From Kribbella sp. ALI-6-A (GTDB lineage: Bacteria > Actinomycetota > Actinomycetes > Propionibacteriales > Kribbellaceae): 64,000 nt of DNA. The stretch lies in assembly GCF_001984195.1 (NCBI RefSeq), contig NZ_MTQN01000011.1:1116001-1180000 (forward strand), in the 5' to 3' direction. Shown one piece after another: positions 24,650 to 33,298 of the stretch (the stretch's first letter is position 1; every line of letters begins with the position of its first letter). The position numbers and the translations under genes are program-made. Under the pieces are notes generated by a model. It saw only the letters and a list, made by a program, of their open reading frames with translations, was not told where the DNA came from and ran no database searches.

Positions 24650-25594
24650 GTGACGATCGCCCCAGAAGGACGAAAGATGCTCAGGCTCGAGGTGCGCAAC
24701 GCGGAGACCCCGATCGAGCGCAAACCCGAGTGGATCAAGACGCGCGCGAAGATGGGCCCGGAGTACCAGAAGCTGCAGGCGCTGGTGAAGTCCGAAGAGC
24801 TCCACACGGTGTGCCAGGAAGCCGGCTGTCCCAACATCTTCGAGTGCTGGGAAGACCGCGAGGCCACCTTCCTGATCGGCGGGGACCAGTGCACCCGGCG
24901 CTGTGATTTCTGCCAGATCGACACCGGCAAGCCCCAGGCGCTGGACCGTGACGAGCCGCGCCGCGTGGCCGAGTCGGTCAGCAAGATGGGCCTGCGCTAC
25001 GCGACCGTGACCGGTGTGGCCCGCGACGACCTGGACGACGGCGGCGCCTGGCTGTACGCCGAGACGATCCGCCAGATCCACGCGCTCAACCCGGGCACCG
25101 GCGTCGAGATGCTCGCGCCCGACTTCAACGCCGTACCGGAGCAGCTGGCCGAGGTGTTCTCGTCCCGGCCCGAGGTGTTCGCGCACAACGTCGAGACGGT
25201 GCCGCGGATCTTCCGCCGGATCCGGCCCGGCTTCCGCTACGAGCGGTCGCTGGACGTGATCACCCAGGCCCGCGACTACGGCCTGGTCACCAAGTCCAAC
25301 CTGATCCTCGGCATGGGCGAGACCCGCGAGGAGGTCAGCCAGGCGCTGACCGACCTGCACGCCGCCGGCTGCGAGATCATCACGATCACCCAGTACCTGC
25401 GCCCGTCGGTGCGCCACCACCCGGTCGAGCGGTGGGTCCGGCCGGAGGAGTTCGTCGAGCTGCAGGCCGAGGCCGAGCAGATCGGGTTCGCCGGCGTGAT
25501 GTCCGGCCCGCTCGTGCGTTCGTCGTACCGCGCCGGTCGGCTGTACCGTCAGGCGGTGGAGTCGCGGATGACCTCCGCTGTCCAGGATGCTTAG
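24650..25594 (+). CDS. lipA: Lipoyl synthase (radical SAM)
   Basis: 314 aa. Inserts two sulfur atoms into octanoyl groups on lipoyl domains. Auxiliary-cluster cysteines are in VCQEAGCPNIFEC, the radical SAM cluster is CTRRCDFCQ, and the C-terminal RSSYR that ligates the auxiliary cluster is in VRSSYRAGRLY. Length is typical. GTG at 24650 follows a TACTCT box. DUF4191 and, beyond it, glnA follow in the order common in actinobacteria, but lipB is 11 kb away. Confidence 0.97.
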   Translation: MTIAPEGRKMLRLEVRNAETPIERKPEWIKTRAKMGPEYQKLQALVKSEELHTVCQEAGCPNIFECWEDREATFLIGGDQCTRRCDFCQIDTGKPQALDRDEPRRVAESVSKMGLRYATVTGVARDDLDDGGAWLYAETIRQIHALNPGTGVEMLAPDFNAVPEQLAEVFSSRPEVFAHNVETVPRIFRRIRPGFRYERSLDVITQARDYGLVTKSNLILGMGETREEVSQALTDLHAAGCEIITITQYLRPSVRHHPVERWVRPEEFVELQAEAEQIGFAGVMSGPLVRSSYRAGRLYRQAVESRMTSAVQDA

Positions 25595-25623
25595 GACCCG
25601 ATCCCGAGGATGACAAGGTAGAG

Positions 25624-26319
25624 ATGGCCAAGAACGACGCCCCCGCCGAGAAGACCAGCCGGCTGAAGCAGATCAGGTCGGCGTACCAGCTGACCAAGAA
25701 GTCCGACCCCCGGATCGGGCTGCTGCTCGCCGCGATCTTCCTCGGCGTGGTCGCCGTGTTCGTCGCGCTGGGCATCCTGGTCGGCCCGCTGCTGATCTGG
25801 ATCCCGCTCGGTGTCGCGCTCGGCTTCCTGGCCACCACGATCGTGTTCGGCCGCCGGGTCGAGAAGGCGGCCTACAGCCAGATCGAGGGCCAGGCCGGTG
25901 CGGCCGCTTCGGCGCTGCAGACGCTGCGCCGCGGCTGGAACGTGACGCCCGCCGTCGCGGTCACCAAGAACGCCGACATCGTGCACCGCGTGGTCGGCCG
26001 TCCGGGCATCGTCCTGGTCGGCGAGGGCCAGCCCAGCCGGGTGAAGAACCTGCTCGCCGCCGAGGGCAAGAAGCACACCCGGGTCGCGGGCGGCGCGCCG
26101 GTGATCCAGATCGTGGCCGGCAAGGGTGAGGGCGAGGTCGACATCCGCAAGCTCACCAAGCACGTGATGAAGCTGCCCCAGGCGCTGCAGCCGTCCGAGA
26201 TCACCGACCTGCTGCAGCGGCTGAAGGCGCTGGACGCCGTCCGCCCGCAGGTGCCGATGCCGAAGGGGCCGGTTCCGACCAGCCTCAAGGGCGCCCGCCA
26301 GGCGATGAAGGGCCGCTGA
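25624..26319 (+). CDS. DUF4191 membrane protein
   Basis: 231 aa. After a basic N-terminus (MAKNDAPAEKTSRLKQIRSA), two TM helices (about residues 36-80) are followed by a soluble domain with conserved VEKAAYSQIEGQ, HRVVGRPGIVLVGEG and LTKHVMKLP blocks. This is the DUF4191 family, nearly always next to lipA in actinobacteria; the role is unknown. It begins 29 nt after lipA, so it is probably cotranscribed. ATG 25624 is preceded by AAGGTAGAG. Confidence 0.92.
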   Translation: MAKNDAPAEKTSRLKQIRSAYQLTKKSDPRIGLLLAAIFLGVVAVFVALGILVGPLLIWIPLGVALGFLATTIVFGRRVEKAAYSQIEGQAGAAASALQTLRRGWNVTPAVAVTKNADIVHRVVGRPGIVLVGEGQPSRVKNLLAAEGKKHTRVAGGAPVIQIVAGKGEGEVDIRKLTKHVMKLPQALQPSEITDLLQRLKALDAVRPQVPMPKGPVPTSLKGARQAMKGR

Positions 26320-26396
26320 GCCGGGCTCCGGCGGTCGATTCCAGGGCTTCCCGTTCGTCAGGTTGTCGTCCATCCTGCGGAACGAGGAGGTAACTC

Positions 26397-26768
26397 ATGG
26401 CCGTCGACGACGTTTTCCCTATCGTGACGACTGCTGACCTGGACCGGCTGCTGCCGTTCTACACCGACGTGCTCGGTGGTGAGCAGGTGTACCAGTTCCC
26501 GCCCGAGGGAGCACCGGGGTACGTCAGTCTGCAGTTCGGCAAGGCTTCGCTGGGGCTCGGCCACGACCCGGACTTCCGGGTCACGCCGGGTGAGCCGCCG
26601 ATCGCACTCTGGCTCTACACCGACGACCTCGACGGGATCGTGGACCGGATCCGGGCCGCCGGTGGGCGGATCACCCAGGAGCCGGCCGCGCAACCGTGGG
26701 GCGAGCGGCTGGCCCGTGCCGAGGACCCCGACGGCAACCACCTGTACCTGGGTCAGCGCACCGGCTGA
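26397..26768 (+). CDS. VOC-superfamily (glyoxalase-like) protein
   Basis: 123 aa. VFPIVTTADLDRLLPFYTDVL at the start and ARAEDPDGNHLYLGQ at the end show the vicinal oxygen chelate fold. A His near FGKASLGLGH and the Asp/His of DGNHLY could bind metal. Start ATG at 26397 has GAGGAGG 6 nt upstream. No linked substrate genes; bleomycin-resistance or glyoxalase labels would be guesses. Confidence 0.85.
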   Translation: MAVDDVFPIVTTADLDRLLPFYTDVLGGEQVYQFPPEGAPGYVSLQFGKASLGLGHDPDFRVTPGEPPIALWLYTDDLDGIVDRIRAAGGRITQEPAAQPWGERLARAEDPDGNHLYLGQRTG

Positions 26769-26855
26769 CACCACCGCGCCTTCCTGGTCCACCCGACGGC
26801 CGCCTTCCGGCCTTAGGGTGCGACCAGGACGGACGAAACCCGAGGTAGAACAGAC

Positions 26856-28136
26856 ATGACGGATCTCATCCCGGCGGTGCACCAGCCTTCGGCCACGACC
26901 TGGCCGAGCCTGGCCGCACCCCGCTCCAACCCGGTACGCCGGGCCGGCGCGCTGGCCGCGATCCGGATCATCGCCAAGGATTTGCCTGCCTCGATCGTGA
27001 TCGACAACCGCCGCTACGGCCTCGGCGGTCCGGCAATGCGGGTGCACCGCACCGGACCGTTCCTGGACCGGCTCGGTCAGGACGCCGGCTCCGGGTTCGG
27101 CGAGGCCTACCTGGCCGGTGACTGGGATCCCGAGCCCGGCACCGACCTGGCCGATCTGCTGGTGCCGTTCGCCGAGCGGTTCAGCAACGAGGAGAACCGG
27201 CACCTGCTGCCGAAGTGGGCCCAGTCGCTGCGCTGGCTGGTCACCAAGTCCCAGCCGTCCGACCAGGAGAACGACCGGGCCGGCGCCCGGGAGAACATCA
27301 GCCGGCACTACGACCTGAGCAACGCGATGTTCTCGGAGTTCCTCGATCCGACCCTGACCTACTCGGCGGCGTACTTCGGCACCGCCGACCCGCTCGCCGA
27401 TCTCGGCACCGCCTCGTACGACGAACTGACGCCGGCCCAGCTGCACAAACTGGACGCGATCCTCGACGCGGCCGGGGTCCGGTCGGGCTCCCGCGTGCTC
27501 GACATCGGCTGCGGCTGGGCCAGCCTGGCGATCCGCGCGGCCCAGCGCGGCGCCTGGGTGACCGCGATCACGATCGCCTCCCAGCAGGCCCTGCTCGCCC
27601 AGCGCAGGGTCGCCGACGCCGGCGTGAGCGACCGGGTCCAGATCGCGCTGCGTGACTACCGCGACCAGATCGGTGAGTTCGACGCGGTGCTGAGCGTCGA
27701 GATGATCGAGGCGGTCGGCGAGAAGTACTGGCCGGTCTACTTCGACGCGATCGAGCGGCGGCTGGCGCCGGACGGTGTGGCGGTGGTGCAGGCGATCGTG
27801 ATGCCGCACGAGCGGATGCTGGCCACCCGCAACACCTTCACCTGGGTGCAGAAGTACATCTTCCCCGGCGGGCTGATCCCGTCGGTGAAGGTGATCAAGG
27901 ACGTCACCAACCAGCACACCGGGCTGCACGCCCAGGTCCTGCGCAGCCTCGGCCCGGACTACGCCCGCACGCTGCGGATCTGGCGCAACCGCTTCATCCA
28001 GCAATGGCCGAACATCGCCGCCCTCGGCTTCGACGAGACGTTCTGCCGGATGTGGGAGTTCTACCTGGCCTACTCCGAGGCCGGCTTCCGCTCGGGCTAC
28101 TTGGACGACGTCCAGCTGCTGCTCACCCGGCGTTAG
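26856..28136 (+). CDS. Cyclopropane-fatty-acyl-phospholipid synthase family methyltransferase
   Basis: 426 aa, close to the 380-440 aa of the Cfa/UfaA1 family. N-terminal lipid-binding region, then the SAM-binding motif VLDIGCGWASLAIRAA, the VLSVEMIEAVGEKYWP block, and late FIFPGG-like IFPGGLIPSV. These are shared by enzymes that methylate or cyclopropanate unsaturated acyl chains in membrane phospholipids. ATG 26856 has GAGGTAGAACAGAC before it. It stands alone in its orientation; a small opposite gene abuts its 3' end. Confidence 0.93.
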   Translation: MTDLIPAVHQPSATTWPSLAAPRSNPVRRAGALAAIRIIAKDLPASIVIDNRRYGLGGPAMRVHRTGPFLDRLGQDAGSGFGEAYLAGDWDPEPGTDLADLLVPFAERFSNEENRHLLPKWAQSLRWLVTKSQPSDQENDRAGARENISRHYDLSNAMFSEFLDPTLTYSAAYFGTADPLADLGTASYDELTPAQLHKLDAILDAAGVRSGSRVLDIGCGWASLAIRAAQRGAWVTAITIASQQALLAQRRVADAGVSDRVQIALRDYRDQIGEFDAVLSVEMIEAVGEKYWPVYFDAIERRLAPDGVAVVQAIVMPHERMLATRNTFTWVQKYIFPGGLIPSVKVIKDVTNQHTGLHAQVLRSLGPDYARTLRIWRNRFIQQWPNIAALGFDETFCRMWEFYLAYSEAGFRSGYLDDVQLLLTRR

Positions 28137-28146
28137 GCGCGCCCGG

Positions 28147-28467
28147 TCACTCGACCAGGTGCACGTCGATGATCGCTCCCCCGTTCCCCACAGACGGCGC
28201 GCGCAAGGTGAGGCCGGGCGGGTCCTGCTCCCTGGGGACCGGCCCGGTGATCACGCTCAGGCTCGCGCCGAAGGTGACCGGTGACACTCCGAGCGTGCCG
28301 TTGCCGCTGCCGTAGGCACCGGTGAGCACGAAGTGGGCGAACTTGGCGTCCACCTTGGTGATCACGAGCTTGCCGCCACGGAACTTGATCGTCGTCCGGC
28401 CCGACGAGACCCGCACCTGGCAGTCACCGTCGCGGCAGGCGGCCAGGGTGGCCATGATCACCTTCAT
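28147..28467 (-). CDS. Small protein of unknown function
   Basis: 106 aa, beginning MKVIMATLAACRDGDCQVRV. Beta-rich, with two N-terminal Cys (CRDGDC) and a central TKVDAKFAHFVLTGAYGSG. No signal peptide or TM helix. Actinobacterial proteins that start with a C-x4-C of this kind exist, but I cannot name the family. ATG at 28467 has CAGGCT 7 nt upstream (minus strand), a near match to the leaderless box TAGGCT used by its neighbours; the longer reading to 28491 is less likely. Confidence 0.6.
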   Translation of the reverse strand: MKVIMATLAACRDGDCQVRVSSGRTTIKFRGGKLVITKVDAKFAHFVLTGAYGSGNGTLGVSPVTFGASLSVITGPVPREQDPPGLTLRAPSVGNGGAIIDVHLVE

Positions 28468-28521
28468 GGCGTTCAGCCTGCCGCGTCGCACAGCGCAGCG
28501 TGACGCAGTGGCAGCTTGCGG

Positions 28522-28986
28522 TCAGCGGCGGACGACGATCGTGCCCGCGGCGCGGTCGTGCAGGCCGCGGCGGTCGCGGTCGAAGACGACGGCGGGGAGC
28601 ACCAGGCAGATCAGGAACGAGCGGATCACGCCGGCCAGCAGCCCGGGCTGAGCGGTGTAGCCGGGACCGGCGGAGGTGGCGCGGATCACCCGCAGGCCGC
28701 AGATCCGGTGCCCGAGGGTGAAGCCGGCCAGGCCGGACAGCACCGCCGACATGGCGAAGAACGTGACCAGCTGGGCGGTGTTGTAGTCGTTGCCTCCGGC
28801 CCATATCGGCGTTCCGGTGATCGCCGAGGCGATCAGGCCGGCGATCAGCCAGTCGATCAGCAGCGCGAGCAACCGGCGCCCCCAGCCGGTGACCGAGCCC
28901 GGGCCGTCCTCGGGCAGTCCGAGACGGTTGCCCGGATAACGGAACTCTTCGGCGGGTCCTGTCCCCGGCTGTGCGGATGATGCCAT
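28522..28986 (-). CDS. RDD-family membrane protein
   Basis: 154 aa. WGRRLLALLIDWLIAGLI begins the RDD domain (Arg-Asp-Asp-type residues RR..D), with three TM helices and RDRRGLHDRAAGTIVV at the C-terminus, the usual family ending. Function unknown; some members act in ion or osmolyte handling. In actinobacteria it regularly sits divergent from glnA, as here. ATG at 28986 with TAGGCT 7 nt upstream argues for a leaderless mRNA. Confidence 0.9.
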   Translation of the reverse strand: MASSAQPGTGPAEEFRYPGNRLGLPEDGPGSVTGWGRRLLALLIDWLIAGLIASAITGTPIWAGGNDYNTAQLVTFFAMSAVLSGLAGFTLGHRICGLRVIRATSAGPGYTAQPGLLAGVIRSFLICLVLPAVVFDRDRRGLHDRAAGTIVVRR

Positions 28987-28993
28987 GATGGCT

Positions 28994-28999
28994 AGCCTA
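28994..28999 (-). promoter_or_regulatory. -10 box of the RDD gene (leaderless)
   Basis: TAGGCT on the minus strand, 7 nt before the ATG at 28986. Confidence 0.5.
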
Positions 29000-29067
29000 C
29001 GGATGGGGTGCGCAGATCTCACCTGCCTCCCCCGCCTCGCCAGTGGGTCAGCGCGGACACGCTGGGC

Positions 29068-29105
29068 TTAACATCCGCGAAACATTGGGGTCACGACCGA
29101 GTAAT
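29068..29105 (+). promoter_or_regulatory. GlnR binding site upstream of glnA
   Basis: Four half-boxes spaced by exactly 6 nt: TTAAC (29068-29072), GAAAC (29079-29083), GTCAC (29090-29094), GTAAT (29101-29105). This matches the actinobacterial GlnR pattern gTnAC-n6-GaAAC repeated twice; the last box is the weakest. Nitrogen control of glnA is expected. Confidence 0.8.
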
Positions 29106-29155
29106 CGGCAGGGCCTACGTTCAGAACAATCTCTGAGCCACCCCGAGGAGTACGT

Positions 29156-30580
29156 ATGTTTTCCAGCGCTGAGGAGCTGCTCGCCTACGTCAAGGACGAG
29201 GGCGTCGCGTTCATCGACGTCCGGTTCTGTGACCTGCCGGGCATCATGCAGCACTTCACCGTCCCGGTGTCGTCGTTCGGTCCCGAGGTCTTCGAGGACG
29301 GCCTGCAGTTCGACGGTTCGTCGATCCGCGGCTTCCAGCAGATCCACGAGTCCGACATGTCGCTGCTGCCCGACCCGACGACCGCGTACCTGGACCCGTT
29401 CCGCAAGGACAAGACGCTGGTCATCAACTTCTTCGTGCACGACCCGCTGACCGGTGAGGCGTACTCGCGCGACCCGCGCAACATCGCCCGCAAGGCGCAG
29501 GAGTACCTGAAGTCGACCGGGATCGCCGACACCGCGTTCTTCGCGCCCGAGGCGGAGTTCTACGTCTTCGACGACGTCCGCTTCGAGACCAAGCAGAACG
29601 AGGGCTACTACCACATCGACTCCGTGGCCGGCGCCTGGAACACCGGCCGGGTCGAGGAGGGTGGCAACCGCGGCTACAAGGTCCGCTACAAGGGTGGCTA
29701 CTTCCCCGCGCCCCCGGTCGACCACTTCGCCGACCTGCGCAACGACATCACCAAGCACCTGGAGAACTCCGGGCTGATCGTCGAGCGCGCCCACCACGAG
29801 GTCGGCACCGCGGGCCAGGCGGAGATCAACTACCGCTTCAGCGAGCTGCTCAGCGCCGCCGACGACGTGATGAAGTTCAAGTACATCGTCAAGAACACCG
29901 CTTGGGACGCCGGCAAGACCGCGACCTTCATGCCGAAGCCGATCTTCGGTGACAACGGCTCGGGCATGCACTGCCACCAGTCACTGTGGAGCAACGGCGA
30001 CCCGCTGTTCTACGACGAGTCCGGGTACGGCGGCCTGTCCGACACCGCCCGCTGGTACATCGGCGGTCTGCTCAAGCACGCGCCGTCGCTGCTGGCCTTC
30101 ACCAACCCGACGGTGAACTCCTACCACCGCCTGGTCCCCGGCTTCGAGGCCCCGGTCAACCTGGTCTACTCCCAGCGCAACCGCTCGGCCTGCATCCGGA
30201 TCCCGATCACCGGCTCCAACCCGAAGGCCAAGCGGATCGAGTTCCGCTGCCCCGACCCGTCGGCCAACCCGTACCTGGCCTTCGCCGCCCAGCTGCTGGC
30301 CGGCATCGACGGCATCCGCAACAAGATCGAGCCGGCCGACCCGATCGACAAGGACCTGTACGAGCTCCCGCCGGAGGAGCACGCGTCGGTCAACCAGGTC
30401 CCGACCTCGCTGCCGGCCGTGATCGACGCCCTCGAGGCCGACCACGAGTTCCTGCTCGAGGGTGACGTGTTCACCTCCGACCTGATCGAGACCTGGATCG
30501 ACTTCAAGCGCGAGAACGAGATCGCCCCGATCCAGCTGCGCCCGCACCCGCACGAGTTCGAGCTGTACTACGACGTCTGA
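29156..30580 (+). CDS. glnA: Glutamine synthetase type I
   Basis: 474 aa, the typical GSI-beta length. Forms glutamine from glutamate, ammonia and ATP as a dodecamer. Visible: beta-grasp N-terminus ending in QFDGSSIRGF, metal ligands in EAEFYVFD, the NGSGMHCHQSLW catalytic block, and the adenylylation loop with Tyr402 in DLYELPPEE. Start ATG 29156 with GAGGAG 6 nt upstream. A GlnR site lies about 50-90 nt upstream, and a strong terminator follows. Post-translational control by adenylylation is expected from the conserved Tyr. Confidence 0.98.
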   Translation: MFSSAEELLAYVKDEGVAFIDVRFCDLPGIMQHFTVPVSSFGPEVFEDGLQFDGSSIRGFQQIHESDMSLLPDPTTAYLDPFRKDKTLVINFFVHDPLTGEAYSRDPRNIARKAQEYLKSTGIADTAFFAPEAEFYVFDDVRFETKQNEGYYHIDSVAGAWNTGRVEEGGNRGYKVRYKGGYFPAPPVDHFADLRNDITKHLENSGLIVERAHHEVGTAGQAEINYRFSELLSAADDVMKFKYIVKNTAWDAGKTATFMPKPIFGDNGSGMHCHQSLWSNGDPLFYDESGYGGLSDTARWYIGGLLKHAPSLLAFTNPTVNSYHRLVPGFEAPVNLVYSQRNRSACIRIPITGSNPKAKRIEFRCPDPSANPYLAFAAQLLAGIDGIRNKIEPADPIDKDLYELPPEEHASVNQVPTSLPAVIDALEADHEFLLEGDVFTSDLIETWIDFKRENEIAPIQLRPHPHEFELYYDV

Positions 30581-30595
30581 TCCGCAGCCGTCTAC

Positions 30596-30636
30596 GCCCT
30601 CGGGCCCACCCGCACCGCGCGGGTGGGCCCGAGGGC
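30596..30636 (+). terminator. Rho-independent terminator of glnA
   Basis: A perfect 18-bp GC-rich stem (30596-30613 and 30619-30636) with a 5-nt loop, followed by TTTT at 30637-30640. Confidence 0.92.
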
Positions 30637-30751
30637 TTTTCGCAGAGTTTTCTGTGGACCGCTCCCCGGTGCCGCGCGGTGAGCGACCGGTTCACAGAGT
30701 TCTCCCAGGAACTCTCAGCTGCCGGTCAGCCAGGCGGGTCAAGCTGCGGGC

Positions 30752-31666
30752 ATGACGACGATCGAAGTACGTGAACTGACCAAGCGGTACGGGCCGGACG
30801 TCGTGGTGGACGGGCTGTCGTTCACCGTCGAACCCGGGCACGTGACCGGCTTCCTCGGGCCCAACGGCGCCGGGAAGTCCACGACGATGCGGATGATTCT
30901 GGGGCTGGCCCCGCCCACGGCGGGCTCGGTGCGGATCGGTGGGCGGGAGTACGCGCAGCTGCCGGTCCCGCTGACCGAGGTGGGCGCCTTGCTCGACGCC
31001 GGGGCGCTGCATCCCGCCCGGCGGGCCGACGACCATCTGCTGGCGATTGCCCAGAGCAACGGGATCGGGCGTCGGCGGGTGGCCGAGGTGCTGGCCATGG
31101 TCGGGCTGGAGAAGGTCGCTCACCGGCGGGCCGGAGGATTCTCGCTCGGCATGCGCCAGCGGCTCGGGATCGCGGCCGCGCTGCTCGGCGATCCGCAGAT
31201 CCTGATCTTCGACGAGCCGGTCAACGGGCTGGACCCGGAGGGCATCCGGTGGATCCGTGACTTCATGCGTACGCTCGCCGCCGAGGGACGCTCGGTGCTG
31301 TGCTCGAGTCACCTGATGAGCGAGATGGCCGTCACCGCGGACCACCTGGTGGTGATCGGCCGCGGCCGGCTGATCGCGGACACCAGCATGAGCGAGTTCA
31401 CCCGGTCGCACGGCGAGGGCACCGTCCTGGTCCGCGCCGAGTACGCCGACGAGCTCGCGCGGCACCTCACCGCCGCCGGCGGCGTCGTACGGCGTGGGCT
31501 GGAGCGTTCGCTGATCGTCACCGGGCTGGACTCCGCCGAGATCGGCCGGCTCGCCGCGTTCCACGGCGTCACGTTGTCCGAGCTGACTCCGCAGGCCCCC
31601 TCGCTCGAGGACGTGTTCATGGAACTGACTCAGGACAGCGTCGAGTACGCGGGAGCCACGGCATGA
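30752..31666 (+). CDS. ABC transporter ATP-binding protein
   Basis: 304 aa. Walker A GPNGAGKSTT, signature FSLGMRQRLGIAAALLGDP, Walker B LIFDEPVNGLDP and switch His in CSSHLMSEM. The protein resembles the BcrA/drug-resistance group of ABC-2 ATPases, with a C-terminal domain after residue about 215. Start ATG 30752; no good ribosome binding site is visible. Coupled to the permease by an ATGA overlap. An OmpR-type two-component system follows, which may sense the exported or inhibitory compound. Confidence 0.94.
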   Translation: MTTIEVRELTKRYGPDVVVDGLSFTVEPGHVTGFLGPNGAGKSTTMRMILGLAPPTAGSVRIGGREYAQLPVPLTEVGALLDAGALHPARRADDHLLAIAQSNGIGRRRVAEVLAMVGLEKVAHRRAGGFSLGMRQRLGIAAALLGDPQILIFDEPVNGLDPEGIRWIRDFMRTLAAEGRSVLCSSHLMSEMAVTADHLVVIGRGRLIADTSMSEFTRSHGEGTVLVRAEYADELARHLTAAGGVVRRGLERSLIVTGLDSAEIGRLAAFHGVTLSELTPQAPSLEDVFMELTQDSVEYAGATA

Positions 31667-32490
31667 GCGCCGCGACGCGACCGGTCGAGACCGGACCAGC
31701 CGCCCGGACCCAGGTGCGGTTCGCCGACCTGCTGCGCTCGGAGTGGACGAAGTTCCGCAGTCTGCCCTCGGTCCGATGGACGCTCCTGGCGATGCTGGTG
31801 TTCACCACGGGCATCACCCTGCTCGTCTGCGGCGGTGACCAGGGCAGATACAGCGCGCTGAGTCCCGAGGACCAGCTGGCCTGGGACCCGACGGCTCTGT
31901 CGCTCAACAGCTTCTTCATGGCCCAGCTGTGCGTCAGCGTGCTCGGCATCCTGGTCGTCACCTCCGAGTACGCGACCGGAACCATCCGTACGTCGCTGTC
32001 GGCGATGCCGCGCCGGGGCCGGCTGCTGGCGGCAAAGACCTCGGTGTTCACGGTCGTCGCGTTGATCGCCGGACAGCTGACGTCGTTCGTCGCCTTCCTC
32101 GCCGGTCAGGCGATGATCGGCAGTCACGACGGATCGCCCACCGCGTCGCTGGGCGATCCAGGAGTGCTGACGGCCGTCTCCGGCACCGGTCTGTATCTGG
32201 CTGCGATCGGCCTGCTGGCGGTGGCCGTCGGCACGCTCACCCGGGCCACCGCGGGAGGTCTGGCCGTCCAGGTCGGGATCACGCTGCTGGTACCGGCCTT
32301 CGGCGGTGCGCTTCCGTCCGGGGTGCAGAAGGCGTTCGCGTACTGGCCGTCGCTCGGCGGGCCGGAGATCCGGAACCTGGTTCCGACGCCGGAGTACCCC
32401 GACGCGTGGACGAACTTGGCCGGGATGACCGCCGGGATCGCGGTCGTGCTGGTGGTGGCCTTCGCCGTCTTCCGGCGGCGCGAGGTCTGA
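31663..32490 (+). CDS. ABC-2 type transporter permease
   Basis: 275 aa with six TM helices. The N-terminal cytoplasmic RFADLLRSEWTKFRSLPSVRW is the usual start of actinobacterial ABC-2 permeases of the SEWTK type; later TSEYATGTIRTSLSAMPRR is the conserved coupling segment after TM2. Start ATG 31663 overlaps the ATPase stop. The last residues (FRRREV) are typical. Exporter for an unknown substrate. Confidence 0.9.
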   Translation: MSAATRPVETGPAARTQVRFADLLRSEWTKFRSLPSVRWTLLAMLVFTTGITLLVCGGDQGRYSALSPEDQLAWDPTALSLNSFFMAQLCVSVLGILVVTSEYATGTIRTSLSAMPRRGRLLAAKTSVFTVVALIAGQLTSFVAFLAGQAMIGSHDGSPTASLGDPGVLTAVSGTGLYLAAIGLLAVAVGTLTRATAGGLAVQVGITLLVPAFGGALPSGVQKAFAYWPSLGGPEIRNLVPTPEYPDAWTNLAGMTAGIAVVLVVAFAVFRRREV

Positions 32491-32541
32491 TGGGCGCCTG
32501 GGCCCACGGTGCGATGGACCGATTCCGTGGCGGCGGCTCCG

Positions 32542-32547
32542 TATTGT
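32542..32547 (+). promoter_or_regulatory. -10 box of the 32555 response regulator (leaderless)
   Basis: TATTGT ends 7 nt before the ATG at 32555. It supports ATG 32555 over the GTG at 32546 and gives the two-component genes a promoter separate from the ABC operon. Confidence 0.5.
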
Positions 32548-32554
32548 GGCTGCC

Positions 32555-33298
32555 ATGGGCGACGGGGAAGCGACGGGCCCGGCCGTGACCCGACCGGCCG
32601 GCACCGAGCGTCTGCTGGTGGTGGACGACGAGGCGACGGTGCGCGAGCTGCTGTCGGCGACGCTGCGGTTCGCGGGGTTCTCGGTCGCCTCGGCGTCCAC
32701 CGGCGCCGAGGCGATCGCCGCCGCCACCAAGGAACCGCCGGACCTGGTGCTGCTCGACGTGATGCTGCCCGACGTGGACGGCTTCGAGGTCGTCCGGGCG
32801 CTGCGGGAACGCAGCCCCGGGCGAGGCCGATCGGGCCCCGTGCCGGTGCTGTTCCTGACCGCCCGCGATCGGCAGGCCGACAAGGTGACGGGGTTGTCGC
32901 TGGGAGCCGACGACTACGTCACCAAGCCGTTCGACCTGGAGGAGCTGATCGCGCGGATCCGGGCGATCCTGCGGCGTACGTCCGGCGTACCCGCCGCCCT
33001 GCTCACCGTCGGCGACCTGGAGCTCGACGTGGAAGGGCACCAGGTCACTCGGCAAGGCCGGCCGGTTCGCCTGTCCGCGACGGAGTTCCGCCTGCTGCAC
33101 TACCTGATGCAGAACGCCGGTCACGTCGTCTCCAAGGCGCAGATCCTGGACCGGGTGTGGGCCTACGACTTCGGCGGTGACGCGAGCATCGTCGACACCT
33201 ACATCTCCTACCTGCGTCGCAAGGCCGACACCGGCGAGCCGAAACTCATCCAGACCGTGCACGGCATCGGCTACGTGATGCGCGAGCCGCGGCGGTGA
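32555..33298 (+). CDS. OmpR-type response regulator
   Basis: 247 aa. The receiver domain has LLVVDDEATVR at the start, phospho-acceptor Asp68 in LLDVMLPD, a conserved Thr in FLTARD and Lys in DDYVTKPF. The C-terminal winged helix (about 150-245) includes LSATEFRLLHYLMQNAGHVV and the recognition segment DTYISYLRRK. The receiver has a small insertion before the Thr strand (RSPGRGRSGPVP). Overlaps the sensor kinase by GTGA, so the pair is coupled. It may control the ABC exporter just upstream. Confidence 0.95.
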   Translation: MGDGEATGPAVTRPAGTERLLVVDDEATVRELLSATLRFAGFSVASASTGAEAIAAATKEPPDLVLLDVMLPDVDGFEVVRALRERSPGRGRSGPVPVLFLTARDRQADKVTGLSLGADDYVTKPFDLEELIARIRAILRRTSGVPAALLTVGDLELDVEGHQVTRQGRPVRLSATEFRLLHYLMQNAGHVVSKAQILDRVWAYDFGGDASIVDTYISYLRRKADTGEPKLIQTVHGIGYVMREPRR

